Counted from the stretch's first letter, positions 18,814 to 28,985 are shown. The stretch is DNA of 64,000 nt from Edaphobacter sp. 4G125 (GCF_014274685.1 NZ_CP060393.1:1857501-1921500); one strand, 5' to 3'. A program made the numbers and translations. The notes: a model not told the origin generated them from the sequence alone.

Positions 18814-19506
18814 GTGGCTTCCTCGCTTAATACCTCGCTTCAGGACCAGCTCGACCGTATCACTCAGAACACCCGTGCACTGGTGCAACCGGAGCGCCTT
18901 GCCTTCTCAGAAAAGGTGATCGCTGAACTCTTCGCCAGCGGAATTGAAGAGCGCATCCTGAAACCTGGAACAACCGCACCAGCCTTTTCTCTTCCCGATG
19001 CGCGGACTGGCAAGCCGGTTCACTCCGGTGACCTTGTCGCGCTTGGTCCGGTTGTCATCAAATTCTTTCGTGGCCGCTGGTGTCCGTACTGCGTCACCGA
19101 GCTTGAAACCTGGCGCGATCTCATCTCTGAATTACGCAGCCGAAACGCGATCTTTGTAGCAATCTCGCCCCAGGCCCCGCGCCAAAATGTCTTTATGCTC
19201 GATCAACACGCGTTGAATTTTCCGCTCCTCACGGACGCGGGATGCACCATCGCAGAGCAGTTCGGAGTAGCTTACAGCGTCTCGCAGGAACAACGTCGCT
19301 ACTTCCAATCGATTCTCGTCAATATCCCCTTCAACAATGCGGGGCTCAGCTATCACACCGCAACCGAGGCAAGCTGGCGCCTTCCAATTCCCGCGACGTT
19401 CATCATTGACCGGGAGAATACAATCGCCTTCTCCGAAGGCCACGCAGACTTCCGCGTTCGTCCCGAACCTGCTGACGTGCTTTCTGCACTTGACAGACTT
19501 CCATAG
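18814..19506 (+). CDS. Peroxiredoxin-like (AhpC/TSA) protein
   Basis: 230 residues from a GTG start at 18814; there is no close Shine-Dalgarno site, so the start is uncertain. The thioredoxin-fold core has FFRGRWCPYCVTELETW with a CxxC pair, IFVAISPQAP, LTDAGCTIAEQFGVAYSV and RLPIPATFIIDRENTIAF. Family members reduce peroxides through the first Cys, with thiol recycling. The ~60-residue N-terminal helical extension is typical of the peroxiredoxin-like subgroup. Likely cytoplasmic, as no signal peptide is seen. The stop is only ~45 bases from the end of the inverted module copy. Confidence 0.85.
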   Translation: MASSLNTSLQDQLDRITQNTRALVQPERLAFSEKVIAELFASGIEERILKPGTTAPAFSLPDARTGKPVHSGDLVALGPVVIKFFRGRWCPYCVTELETWRDLISELRSRNAIFVAISPQAPRQNVFMLDQHALNFPLLTDAGCTIAEQFGVAYSVSQEQRRYFQSILVNIPFNNAGLSYHTATEASWRLPIPATFIIDRENTIAFSEGHADFRVRPEPADVLSALDRLP

Positions 19507-19551
19507 TGAGCCGCTGATAGAACAACTTCGATCGCAATTTTCTTCGCTACT

Positions 19552-19923
19552 CTACGACCTCTTCACCGGCTGGGTTTGCTGAGCTCGTTGCTTGCGGCGC
19601 AGGTTGGCAGAGGAGATCTGGAGGCCGTAGAGGAGAAGGCCGGCGCGGCGCGGGTCGATATCGTTGGCGGCGATGCGGATGAGGAGTTCGCCGAGAGATT
19701 CCTGAATCGCATCGTGATCGGTGGGGGTAAAGAGAGAGAAGGTGCTGCGGCGTGCGAGTCGCTCGTGCGGGCGAACGACGGGGCGGCGGGAGTCGTGGTG
19801 GTAATAGCAGAACTGCTCGTTGCGCATTCGCGGACTACCGCAGCGGGCGTTATCGGGGAAGATGTGGTGGCACTGGTAGCCATTATCGGCCTAGTCGTTG
19901 TTGAGTGTAGCTTCGTTGTGCAT
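19552..19923 (-). pseudogene. Cys/His protein, copy 2, interrupted by an in-frame amber codon
   Basis: Read from ATG 19923, the frame gives MHNEATLNND and then TAG (complement of 19891-19893) where copy 1 has CAG. The rest of the frame is intact and nearly identical to copy 1, including C28, C39 and H42, to a different tail ending PVKRS. The change is one base. Re-initiation at the Met before RNEQFCYYHH (19827) would lose the first two Cys of the finger. So this is a recent pseudogene, or the amber is read through or suppressed. The leader and hairpin are kept. Confidence 0.8.
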
Positions 19924-20185
19924 GGGTATCCCCCTTGTTTTCGTGCAAAGTCTTCAAAGTAGATTGTTTAAGTCTGGACTTCGGGCGCAATCCGATTGCA
20001 AAACTGCGAGTTAAATAGGGAAGCCCCGGCGAGTGCCGGGGCCTTTTTGTTCCTGCTTCTATTGTAGAGAGTTGAGGTGAGTAAAAAAGCAGTTTCAGAG
20101 GATTTGTTTTCCGGTGGGGAAGTGGTTTGGTTTGTTTTGGATGAGGAGTGTTGGTGGGTTTTATACAAAGCCCAGGGGCTTGACA
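19569..20185 (-). repeat. Inverted duplicate module, copy 2
   Basis: Reverse-complement counterpart of 11076-11690. It keeps the TACAAT box (complement of 20061-20066), the terminator hairpin (20022-20043, GCCCCGGC stem, loop ACTC on the minus strand), the ~95-base leader and the GGGGGATACCC box before the ATG. Differences are scattered substitutions and small indels. Similarity ends within the coding region near 19569, so copy 2 carries a different 3' tail. Confidence 0.78.
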
Positions 20186-20202
20186 GGAATTTTGGGTGAT
20201 CG

Positions 20203-20345
20203 CCTGATCGGGGTGGCGGTGCGAACAGATCAGTCGCTTCGTCCCTTGGACTTCGCTCAGGCCTACGGCAGTGAGGTAGCCCGCTTCGTGGGGCGATTCT
20301 ACGGCACCCATTCGACTGCGCTCAGGGCAGGCTCTAAAGCCGTGC
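20203..20345. repeat. Dispersed intergenic repeat
   Basis: Contains GGACTTCGCTCAGG and CATTCGACTGCGCTCAGGGC, forms of a motif that recurs in opposite orientation near 56575-56605 (GCCCTGAGCGTAGTCGAAG). It is non-coding on both strands as far as I can see. Confidence 0.55.
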
Positions 20346-20358
20346 CCTTAAGCAAAAC

Positions 20359-20400
20359 GGTTCGAGCTTCGCTCGAATGATCCCAATCATGGGGTACCCG
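20359..20400. repeat. REP-like palindromic repeat
   Basis: GGTTCGAGCTTCGCTCGAAT forms a hairpin (TTCGAGC/GCTCGAA), followed by GATCCCAATCATGGGG and ACCCG. It is a diverged form of the two REP blocks around the RAYT gene at 20646 and 21209. Confidence 0.65.
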
Positions 20401-20439
20401 ATGTATCGGTTGGATTTTGATGTATGGGCCACCCGCCCA

Positions 20440-20598
20440 TCAGATGTTGAATCGCAGGAGTCTTGCATTCATCCTGGCGTCGGCGATACGGCGTGCGCGT
20501 GCCTTGTCCTCTGCTGCTCTCCATCGCTCTCCCGACAGAATTATCAATAGCGGGAGGAAAAGGGCTGCAAAGATAGCGACAAAGATGGCGAGTTCCAT
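20440..20598 (-). CDS. Candidate 52-residue single-pass membrane protein
   Basis: A short frame from ATG 20598 to TGA 20440. GAAGGAGA sits six bases before the ATG, a near-ideal ribosome-binding site. Residues 2-22 (ELAIFVAIFAALFLPLLIIL) form one strong membrane helix; after SGERWRAAED the rest is a basic, Ala/Arg-rich amphipathic helix (KARARRIADARMNARLLRF), so the N-terminus is probably outside and the tail cytoplasmic. No known family is recognised. It sits among REP repeats just downstream of the RAYT gene on the same strand. The small size makes chance possible, but site plus topology argue for a real gene. Confidence 0.5.
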   Translation of the reverse strand: MELAIFVAIFAALFLPLLIILSGERWRAAEDKARARRIADARMNARLLRFNI

Positions 20599-20645
20599 GT
20601 CAGTCTCCTTCGAACAGCTTATACTTTCCGGGCTCGGACGGGCGT

Positions 20646-20746
20646 GGGTTGATTTTAGGTGTCAGGTTCGCGCTTTGCGCGAATGATCCCACATCTGGCT
20701 TTGCCAGATGTGGGGCACCCGCACCCGATTCGTGGTGGTTCAGTCA
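20646..20746. repeat. REP block, left direct repeat flanking the RAYT gene
   Basis: Begins GGGTTGATTTTAGG, then two hairpins in tandem: TTCGCGC-TTT-GCGCGAA and CACATCTGGC-TTT-GCCAGATGTG, then GGGGCACCCG and GTGGTGGTTC. It is nearly identical, in the same orientation, to 21209-21307. Its last bases form the stop codon of the RAYT gene (complement of 20744-20746). Confidence 0.85.
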
Positions 20747-21208
20747 GGGTTGGGTGATGAGGACGGGGGAGGGTTCGTTGAGAAGGTAGTGGCGGTAAGA
20801 GGACCAGGGCCAGTCTTGGGGGTGGGAGACCAGACCTCGGGTGACGGGGTTGCGGTGGATGTACTTCAGCTTTTCAACTCGCTTGTTGTGGGTGTGGACG
20901 TTGAAGTCGTAGTAGCGGGTCTGCCAGAAGGGGCGCTCAGTGAGGTTTCTGGAGACGGAGATTTTTAAGGCCTGGAGGGCCTTGGAGAGTGGGGCATGGG
21001 GAGGTTCGGAGACGAGGAGGTGGATGTGCTCGGGCATGACGACGTAGCCGAGGACTTCGAAGCCGTAGGTGGAGCGGGTTTGTTCGAGGGATCTCAGGAA
21101 GGTGTCTTTGGATGACGGGGTGTTGAGGTAGGGTTTGCGGTGGTAACAACTGAAGGTGATGAAGTGGTCGTCGTCTTCTTGTTGGTAGCGCTTAAGGCCC
21201 AGCGGCAT
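20744..21208 (-). CDS. REP-associated tyrosine transposase (RAYT), Y1/IS200-like
   Basis: 154 residues. ITFSCYHRKPYLNT at the start, VMPEHIHLLVSEP carrying the HUH metal-binding His pair, and WQTRYYDFNVHTHNKRVEKL with the candidate catalytic Tyr are typical of Y1 transposases of the RAYT class. IHRNPVTRGLV and the WPWSSYRHYL ending are also diagnostic. These enzymes cut and join single-stranded REP hairpins; they are usually single-copy and chromosomal. REP blocks border the gene exactly on both sides. The last residues (PVLITQP) are encoded by the left repeat boundary. Confidence 0.9.
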   Translation of the reverse strand: MPLGLKRYQQEDDDHFITFSCYHRKPYLNTPSSKDTFLRSLEQTRSTYGFEVLGYVVMPEHIHLLVSEPPHAPLSKALQALKISVSRNLTERPFWQTRYYDFNVHTHNKRVEKLKYIHRNPVTRGLVSHPQDWPWSSYRHYLLNEPSPVLITQP

Positions 21209-21307
21209 GGGTTGATTTTAGGGTATCGGGTTCGCGCTTTGCGCGAATGATCCCACATCTGGCTTTGCCAGATATGGGGCACCCGATTGGTGGTGGTTCG
21301 GTCAGAT
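21209..21307. repeat. REP block, right direct repeat flanking the RAYT gene
   Basis: Near-identical to 20646-20746 in the same orientation, starting directly at the base before the RAYT ATG. It contains both TTT-loop hairpins, the second with one mismatch (GCCAGATATGGGG). A partial third copy of the terminal part (CAGATGTGGGCCACCCG) follows at 21304-21320. Confidence 0.85.
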
Positions 21308-21437
21308 GTGGGCCACCCGTCCAAAGATTCATTCCGCTTGTCAGAACATTAGGGTCAAATCTAATCTCCGATGTGAGCGCTCTTGAGTAGATAACAATCG
21401 CTCATCGATCTTTGGACAGGTTCGCCGAGCTCCGCAT

Positions 21438-22070
21438 TCAGTTAGTGGTTGATTCGTCTGAAGGATTTTTCTTGCGACGTTTCTGGAAACGCTGAAACTG
21501 ATCTTGGTATGTGAACACATATTGGACAAGCGCTTCAGTGAAATCGAGCGTATCCTGACAGTCCTCTTTCGAAATTGTGCATTCGACACCATGCGCTGCT
21601 TCGTTACCGAGTGTTCTAAGCATTTCGGCCCATTCGAAGAGTCTGGCTTCGATAATTTGGTTGTCCTTCAGCTTTTTCAGGCTTTGGGATAGGTTCGGGG
21701 CTTTTATCCCATGTTCCGCACATAAACCTTCTAATGTTTTCCGGCACATGATGGCGCTGGCTGTGAAGGCCTTCGCCTTGAAACAAGCCACCGCCTCCTT
21801 GAAAGCTTTTTTAATCGAGTCCGGAACGTGCCATCCAAGCTGCCTGTCGCGAGGGGGAAATACTCTGGATGGAGGATCGTCATCGAATCCACGGCCATAA
21901 TCGCATTGAACCGCAAGCATGGCTAGACGACATCTGGGACAGGATGCAAAAGTCCATTTCCCTGGAACGTCCTCTAAATTGCCTTCATCGTCGTATGTAC
22001 CTCCATCATCATGCGTCGCGATGACTTTAGCGTCTACAAGCGCAGAGCAATGCTTACATTCGAGAATCAC
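21438..22070 (-). CDS. DUF4145-domain protein
   Basis: 210 residues. The N-terminus has two CxxC pairs (CKHCSAL and CPRCRLA), a likely zinc ribbon. A helical region follows with the DUF4145 features ACFKAKAFTASAIMCRKTLEGLC and LRTLGNEAAHG, the latter a HEPN-like R/E-x-x-x-x-A-H helix. DUF4145 proteins are found alone or fused to restriction and other nuclease domains; no activity is established here. The gene starts 11 bases after the ffh stop in the same direction, so it is probably co-transcribed with it. The last ~20 residues are basic. Confidence 0.8.
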   Translation of the reverse strand: MILECKHCSALVDAKVIATHDDGGTYDDEGNLEDVPGKWTFASCPRCRLAMLAVQCDYGRGFDDDPPSRVFPPRDRQLGWHVPDSIKKAFKEAVACFKAKAFTASAIMCRKTLEGLCAEHGIKAPNLSQSLKKLKDNQIIEARLFEWAEMLRTLGNEAAHGVECTISKEDCQDTLDFTEALVQYVFTYQDQFQRFQKRRKKNPSDESTTN

Positions 22071-22081
22071 TCTCGTCTCCC

Positions 22082-23467
<1,386 letters not shown>

Positions 23468-23616
23468 GACTGCTTCAAGTTTAGCAAGCCGAACGGGTTG
23501 GCGAGTGAATGGGGTCTCCTGTGGAAGAGAGGGTGTGTTGTCCGGTTCGTACCGAGGTGGATACCGGGTGCATTGTGCGACGGTTGGCGAGGGGCGTGCG
23601 CGGAGATAATGAAGCC

Positions 23617-24549
23617 ATGCAAGGACAACCTCAGGTGCCCGGAAACGTGCAGATTGTACGGGAGTACATGGTGTATCTGCGCGTGGAGAAGGGCATGCGA
23701 CCCGCGACTTGTGATGCCTATCGGCGTGATCTGGAGCAGTTTGCTGAGCATGTCGAGGGGAGCAACGGGCTCCTGGTAACGGCGCGGCAGGAAGATGTCT
23801 CGGGATTTATGGAGGGGTTGCGCAGGAACGGCGTTGAGTCACGTTCGATTGCGCGCAAGCTGAGCGCGCTGCGAGGGTTCTATCGCTGGCTGTTGATGGA
23901 CAAGAAGATTACGCACGATCCGACAGTGAATGTGGAGACTCCGTCGAGCTGGAAGATACTGCCGAAGAGTCTTGCGGAAAATGAAGTCACGGAGATGCTG
24001 GAGCGGACCGGCGTAGCGGCCAGGGTTCCGGATGCCGATGGGTTGGCGCTACGAGATCACGCAATTCTGGAGCTGCTGTATGCCGGGGGATTGCGGGTGA
24101 GCGAGATCTGCTCATTGCACGTAGAAGATTTGCAGCTGGATGCAGGTCGAGCTCTGGTTCGAGGCAAGGGAGATAAGGAAAGGATTGTTCCGCTGGGGCG
24201 GTCGGCGGTGGAGTCTCTGGAACGATATCTGAAGCTGGGGCGCTCGGAGCTTGAAGGCGTGACAAGACAGCGTTCGTTGTTTCTGAGTGTTCGCGGCAGG
24301 CCGCTGACTCGGCAGTGGGTGTGGGAGATGGTGCGGTCGACGAACCATCATGCGAGCCCGCACAAGCTGCGGCATAGCTGTGCGACGCATATGGTGGAGC
24401 ATGGCGCGGACCTGCGCAGTGTCCAGACATTGTTGGGACATGCGGATATTGCAACAACGCAGGTGTACACGCATGTCGCTCTGGGGCGATTGAAGCAAGT
24501 GCATCGAATGCATCATCCGCGGGGAAGAAAGATCGCGTCTGGGGAATAG
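23617..24549 (+). CDS. xerD: Tyrosine recombinase, XerC/XerD family (first of tandem pair)
   Basis: 310 residues from ATG 23617, which has GGAG upstream; the frame extends to 23509 but that part overlaps the ffh promoter region. The N-terminal SAM-like domain (REYMVYLRVEKGMRPATCDAYRRDL) precedes the catalytic core: Arg in GGLRVSEIC, Lys in VRGKGDKERIVPL, H-x-x-R in HKLRHSCATHM, His in LLGHADIATT and Tyr in QVYTHV. All active-site residues are present. Tandem with a second Xer gene 3 bases downstream; the pair probably resolves chromosome dimers at dif, this one as XerD-like (assignment by order is inference). Confidence 0.85.
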   Translation: MQGQPQVPGNVQIVREYMVYLRVEKGMRPATCDAYRRDLEQFAEHVEGSNGLLVTARQEDVSGFMEGLRRNGVESRSIARKLSALRGFYRWLLMDKKITHDPTVNVETPSSWKILPKSLAENEVTEMLERTGVAARVPDADGLALRDHAILELLYAGGLRVSEICSLHVEDLQLDAGRALVRGKGDKERIVPLGRSAVESLERYLKLGRSELEGVTRQRSLFLSVRGRPLTRQWVWEMVRSTNHHASPHKLRHSCATHMVEHGADLRSVQTLLGHADIATTQVYTHVALGRLKQVHRMHHPRGRKIASGE

Positions 24550-24552
24550 CTT

Positions 24553-25533
24553 ATGGAACAGGCTACGAAAGAAAGCGAGTTTCATGAGCTGGCAGAACGA
24601 TTTCTGGCGATGCTCTCGAATGAGCGTGGAGCTTCGGAACATACGGTGCGGGCGTATGCACGTGAGATCCGCAACTTCGCAGCTTATCTAGGAGAGACAT
24701 TTGGACAGGAAGGTCGCATTGGAAGGGTCGAGCATACGCATATCCGGTCGTACCTGGGAGTACTGTACGAGCGGGGACTGACGAAGGCGAGTGCAGCTCG
24801 AGCGTTGGCTGCGGTGCGGAGCTGGTTCAAGTGGCTTGCGAAGGAGAAGCTGGTGGAACAGAATCCAGCGTTGCTGGTGAGCACGCCGAAGTTGCCGAAG
24901 CATCTTCCACGGGTTCCGACTGCCGAAGAAGTCAATCGCGTCCTCAATTCGCTGGAAGGAGCAAAGCAGAACGAGAAACAGATGGAAGGTGAGCCAATTG
25001 CATGGCCGGAGCGCGAACGCGTCATCTTCGAACTGCTGTACGGATGCGGGATTCGCAACTCAGAGCTTGTGGGGTTGAATTTAGACAGCGTGAAGTGGGG
25101 AGATGAGGCGATCCTGGTGCGCGGTAAGGGGCGCAAGGAGAGGCTGGTTCCCCTGGGAGATGAGGCTGCGATTGCGTTGCGCGCGTATCTGCCCATTCGG
25201 GCAGAAAGACTGAAGGCTGCGGGCAAAGGTGTTCTGCAACATGAAGGTCCGCTGCTGATCAATGTACGGATGCGCGGCGATTGCCGACTGACGACGCGTA
25301 GCGTGGGACGAATCGTAAAGGCAATTGCATTGAGCAGAGGTCTCGCAGCGGATGTGCATCCTCATACGCTGAGACATGCGTTTGGGACGCACATGTTGGA
25401 GGAGGGCGCGGACCTGCGGGCGATTCAGGAGATGCTGGGACACGAGAGGCTGTCAACTACGCAGCGTTATACGCAGTTGACGGTGGGGCAGGTTCAGCGA
25501 GTGTACGACGAGACGCATCCACGCGCGAAGTAG
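24553..25533 (+). CDS. xerC: Tyrosine recombinase XerC-like (second of tandem pair)
   Basis: 326 residues. The N-terminal domain has [19 protein letters not shown] and [19 protein letters not shown]; the catalytic core has Arg in [11 protein letters not shown], Lys in [42 protein letters not shown] with the nucleophilic Tyr. All residues of an active recombinase are there. The gene follows the first recombinase by 3 bases, an unusual tandem XerD-XerC arrangement. The last 77 bases, which encode the catalytic Tyr motif, also encode the C-terminal end of the PAS kinase on the opposite strand. Confidence 0.88.
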   Translation: MEQATKESEFHELAERFLAMLSNERGASEHTVRAYAREIRNFAAYLGETFGQEGRIGRVEHTHIRSYLGVLYERGLTKASAARALAAVRSWFKWLAKEKLVEQNPALLVSTPKLPKHLPRVPTAEEVNRVLNSLEGAKQNEKQMEGEPIAWPERERVIFELLYGCGIRNSELVGLNLDSVKWGDEAILVRGKGRKERLVPLGDEAAIALRAYLPIRAERLKAAGKGVLQHEGPLLINVRMRGDCRLTTRSVGRIVKAIALSRGLAADVHPHTLRHAFGTHMLEEGADLRAIQEMLGHERLSTTQRYTQLTVGQVQRVYDETHPRAK

Positions 25534-26845
25534 AGCCGCTCTCTTCGATAGGTAGAGAGAGTTGGCGCGAGCCTGGTTCTGCCGCCTCGCTGGAAGGGGC
25601 TTCGCTGATCCGAGGCAGAAAGATGGAAAATACTGTCCCCTTGCGTTCAGCAGCCTGGCTGCTGCGGACGCTGATGTAGCCTTTGTGACGGGCGATGATC
25701 TGGCTGCTGACCCATAGCCCGAGGCCGGTCCCAGTTGAGCCCTTGGTGGTGTAAAAGGGCTCAAAAAGTTGACGCAGGGTGGCGTCGCTCATACCCGATC
25801 CCGAGTCAGCGATGCTGATTCGGACGCCCGGTGACCCTGTCCGCGCATCGAAAGCTGGATGAATGCGTACCCGAAGATGGCCACCGTTGGGCATGGCATC
25901 CAGTGCGTTTGCTACCAGGTTGACAAGGACTTGCCGCAGCTCGCCCTGATTCAGAAACATCGAGGGTATGGGAGCATATTCCTTCTGGACGAAGATATTG
26001 CATGTTGTTAATCGGCCCAGATGAAGAGAGAGCGCGCTGTCAGCGATCTCGGAAAGCGACGTCGTAGCAGCAGACCCACGATTGTTGCGGAAGAAACCGA
26101 GGGTCTCGGCGGCAATATGGGAGACGCGCGAGAGCTCATGTTGAGCCAGTGCCAGGTAGCCATGGGCTTCTTCAGAGAGCACCTCCTGCGACATGAGATA
26201 GAGCAGGTTGGTAATGGCTTCGAGCGGGTTATTGATTTCGTGTGCGATGCTGGCGGCCATGCGACCGGCGAGTGCCAGCTTGTCGGCGTTGCGGAGGGCT
26301 TCTTCGGCGCGGCGGATCGAGGTAATGTCTCGAGAGACCTTCGATGCTCCAATCAGCTCTCCTGCAGAGTTGCGGATCGGAGAGACGGTCATAGAGACAA
26401 TGACGTCGCTGCCATCTTTGTGGCGGCGGATTGTCTCATAGTGGTCTACGGTCTCTCCCCGCCGAACCATCTTGAGGACGCGCTCTGCGTCTTCCTTGGA
26501 GTCCTCGGGGGCAAGTTCTGAAGTGTGGTGGCCCAGTATCTCGGCTTCGGTGTATCCGAAGGTTCGTTCGGCGCCTTTGTTCCAGCTGGTAATGACTCCA
26601 TCCAGGTTACTGCTGAGGATGGCGTCGTCGGAGGAGTCCACAATGGCTGCGAGCAATGCGAGACTTCGGTCAATTTCCTGTCTCATCGCCGTTCCGTATC
26701 TGGAAACAGAAAAAGATGGATCCAAGTCACCTGCGAGCTGCCAAAGAGGTTCATCGAAGGTAACAGTTTTATCCAGGTGTGGACTTTGCTCTCTTTTTTT
26801 TTCTGCATCCCTCTTCGAACCAAGACGCCAACGTTCCCAATCCAT
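25457..26845 (-). CDS. Cytoplasmic PAS-domain sensor histidine kinase
   Basis: 462 residues with no membrane segment. A PAS/PAC module ([50 protein letters not shown]) lies at about 65-185. A HisKA box with phospho-accepting His ([16 protein letters not shown]) and an HATPase domain ([39 protein letters not shown]) follow. The Ser/Pro-rich tail overlaps the 3' end of the convergent xerC by 77 bases. No response regulator is adjacent, so it is an orphan kinase. The ATG at 26845 has a G-run upstream but no strong ribosome site. Confidence 0.88.
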   Translation of the reverse strand: MDWERWRLGSKRDAEKKREQSPHLDKTVTFDEPLWQLAGDLDPSFSVSRYGTAMRQEIDRSLALLAAIVDSSDDAILSSNLDGVITSWNKGAERTFGYTEAEILGHHTSELAPEDSKEDAERVLKMVRRGETVDHYETIRRHKDGSDVIVSMTVSPIRNSAGELIGASKVSRDITSIRRAEEALRNADKLALAGRMAASIAHEINNPLEAITNLLYLMSQEVLSEEAHGYLALAQHELSRVSHIAAETLGFFRNNRGSAATTSLSEIADSALSLHLGRLTTCNIFVQKEYAPIPSMFLNQGELRQVLVNLVANALDAMPNGGHLRVRIHPAFDARTGSPGVRISIADSGSGMSDATLRQLFEPFYTTKGSTGTGLGLWVSSQIIARHKGYISVRSSQAAERKGTVFSIFLPRISEAPSSEAAEPGSRQLSLPIEESGSTSRVDASRRTLAEPAPPSTAYNAA

Positions 26846-27005
26846 ACAGGCCCCCAGCGGAAGGCGGCATAGCCATCGTGTTTTTTTGGCATTTCGCCGC
26901 TTCTTTTAGGTAGGTAGGATGCGGAAACCGGGAAAAAAGGATGGCGAAAAGGAAAAAGAGAGAGGAAGAAAATGCCGTAGTACGTGAAATTTTTCTCGCT
27001 AGTAC

Positions 27006-27332
27006 CTAGTATCTGGAGACGCGAGGATCGATTGCCCGTGCCCAGTGGTCGATTCCGCCAGAAAGAGATTGCACATGCTCAAATCCCTGATCACGAAGCC
27101 ACATCGTGACAGAGAGGGAGCGCATGCCGTGATGACAGAGGACGACGATCGGTTGATCTGGATCCAGTTCCTGGTGCGCGCGGGAAGAGACTTCTCCCAT
27201 GGGCATCAGGAGCGAGCCCGGAAGACTTGCAATGTTGAACTCCCAGGGTTCGCGAACGTCCAGCAGAAGGGGTGGTGCATTTTGCTGGATCTTCTGTACC
27301 AAGTCTTCGGCGCTGATTTCGGGTTCAAGCAC
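27006..27332 (-). CDS. Rhodanese-like sulfurtransferase (single domain)
   Basis: 108 residues, size of GlpE-type single-domain rhodaneses, from a GTG start. The fold is marked by LLLDVREPWEFNIASLPGS, then the active loop VVLCHHGMRS with Cys. A persulfide carrier or thiosulfate sulfurtransferase role is likely in the cytoplasm. No operon partner is evident; it sits between the PAS kinase and the sigma-54 regulator operon. Confidence 0.9.
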   Translation of the reverse strand: MLEPEISAEDLVQKIQQNAPPLLLDVREPWEFNIASLPGSLLMPMGEVSSRAHQELDPDQPIVVLCHHGMRSLSVTMWLRDQGFEHVQSLSGGIDHWARAIDPRVSRY

Positions 27333-27536
27333 AGAGCAAGGATATCAGTATCTTGAAGAGAGCACCTAAGGTTGAACGTTAATAAGCTAAGGCTCTTCAG
27401 TGGCTTAGAGTTTCGTGACAGTTTTCGGGTTGGAGGGAGTTGCCAAGGAATACTTTTTCAAGAGGTACACTTAAGGATTCAGAGGCATCCAAGCAGATAT
27501 CTATCTGACAACTCTGGTTAAGGAAAGCAGGAAATT

Positions 27537-28982
27537 TTGGAACGAGTTTTGATCGTCGAAGACGAAATCCATGCACGCACCGGTTTGACTGAGTTGATTG
27601 GGAGCTGGGGGTATAGGACGGAAGGCGCTGCCGATGGTGTGGAAGGCCTGGAGAAGGCGATCTCGTGGAAGCCGGCGATCGTGGTGACCGATTTGAAGAT
27701 GCCGCGCATGGATGGGATGGGATTGTTGGATCGTCTTGCGGAGCTTCCGGACCACATTGCTGTCGTGATGATGACAGCCCAGGGCTCGATTGAGTCGGCT
27801 GTGGAAGCGATGCGGAAAGGGGCGTACGACTATGTCCCTAAACCGGTGGACCCGATGCGGCTTCGCGTTATTCTGGAGAATGCCAGTCGGCAACATCTGG
27901 ACTTTGACCTGCATGAGAAAATCGCGCCTATACATCACGATGACGATGTACTAGGACCGTTGGTAGGAAGATCTTCCAGTATGAAGGAGATTTTCTCGCT
28001 GGTCGAGAGAGTCGCGCCATCGAATGTCAGCGTATTGGTTACAGGGGAAAGCGGAACCGGGAAGGAATTGGTTGCTCGTGCCCTGCATGAGCTGAGCTCG
28101 CGACGGACCAAACCATTTATTGCGGTGAACTGCGCGGCGATTCCTGAAACACTGATCGAGAGCGAGATCTTCGGTCACGAGAAAGGCGCATTTACCGGTG
28201 CCCTTGAACGAAGGGCTGGATGCTTCGAGTTGGCCGAGGGGGGGACCCTGCTGCTGGATGAGATTGGCGAGATGCCCGCAGCGACCCAAGCCAAGCTATT
28301 GCGCGTGCTGGAGGATCGCAAACTGCGGAGACTCGGAAGCAAGACGGAGACGCCGGTGGATGTGCGGGTGGTTGCCGCAACCAATAAGGACCCGGAAGAG
28401 GCGGTGGCCGTAGGTGAGCTGCGAGGCGATCTTTACTACCGCCTGAATGTATTCAATATCCAGATGCCTCCGTTGCGAGAGCATGTTGAAGATATTGCCC
28501 TGATTGCGCAGAAGATGATCTCCGATATGAACGAGCGGCACAATTGCACCGTTACGGGGATTAAGGATGCTTTACTGAAACGGCTTACGGTTTATTCCTG
28601 GCCTGGTAACGTGCGTGAGCTGCGCAATACGATCGAACGCGCAACAATTCTGGCAGGCTCGGGGATGCTGGGACTTGAGCATCTGCCGCCAAACTTTGGG
28701 GAGCCTGGTTTTGCTCCTGGAATGGGTAAAGCAGGTCGTTCGATGGAAGGAGCGTCGGATTCTGCACGGCCCAGTGAGATCGAGCGCTATCTCGAAGACC
28801 AGAATACGGTTCGAGTTGAGGTGGGAACGACGGTCGATGAGGCTGAACGTCAACTGATTCTGAAAACGCTGGTGGCGACCCACAACAATAAGACCAAGGC
28901 TGCGGAGATTCTGGGGATCAGCTCCAAGACATTGCAGAACAAGCTCAAAGAATACTCGAATCAATCTGCTGTGGTGGATTAA
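27537..28982 (+). CDS. Sigma-54-dependent response regulator, NtrC family
   Basis: 481 residues from a TTG start, with AGGAAA just upstream. Receiver domain: VEDE pocket, Asp52 in VVTDLKMPRMDG, conserved Lys in VPKPVDP. AAA+ domain: Walker A GESGTGKELVARALH, GAFTGA loop that contacts sigma-54 (EKGAFTGALERR), Walker B GTLLLDEIGEM. A Fis-type helix-turn-helix ends the protein (NNKTKAAEILGISSKTLQNKL). It needs RpoN and ATP hydrolysis to open promoters. It is in one operon with the kinase 3 bases downstream. Confidence 0.93.
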   Translation: MERVLIVEDEIHARTGLTELIGSWGYRTEGAADGVEGLEKAISWKPAIVVTDLKMPRMDGMGLLDRLAELPDHIAVVMMTAQGSIESAVEAMRKGAYDYVPKPVDPMRLRVILENASRQHLDFDLHEKIAPIHHDDDVLGPLVGRSSSMKEIFSLVERVAPSNVSVLVTGESGTGKELVARALHELSSRRTKPFIAVNCAAIPETLIESEIFGHEKGAFTGALERRAGCFELAEGGTLLLDEIGEMPAATQAKLLRVLEDRKLRRLGSKTETPVDVRVVAATNKDPEEAVAVGELRGDLYYRLNVFNIQMPPLREHVEDIALIAQKMISDMNERHNCTVTGIKDALLKRLTVYSWPGNVRELRNTIERATILAGSGMLGLEHLPPNFGEPGFAPGMGKAGRSMEGASDSARPSEIERYLEDQNTVRVEVGTTVDEAERQLILKTLVATHNNKTKAAEILGISSKTLQNKLKEYSNQSAVVD

Positions 28983-28985
28983 GCA

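Larger units (their letters stand above)
20646..21307 (-). mobile_element. REP-RAYT unit: transposase ORF between two ~100-bp direct repeats
   Basis: The transposase coding sequence fills the space between two REP blocks in the same orientation, from start codon (21208) to stop codon (20744). Recombination between the repeats would remove the gene precisely. The structure fits a domesticated REP-associated tyrosine transposase (IS200/IS605-like) with its substrate repeats. Confidence 0.75.

Noticed and set aside
21209-22081. 4.5S RNA gene near ffh
   Set aside because: No GGNNGCA-type SRP hairpin recognised in the flanks of ffh.
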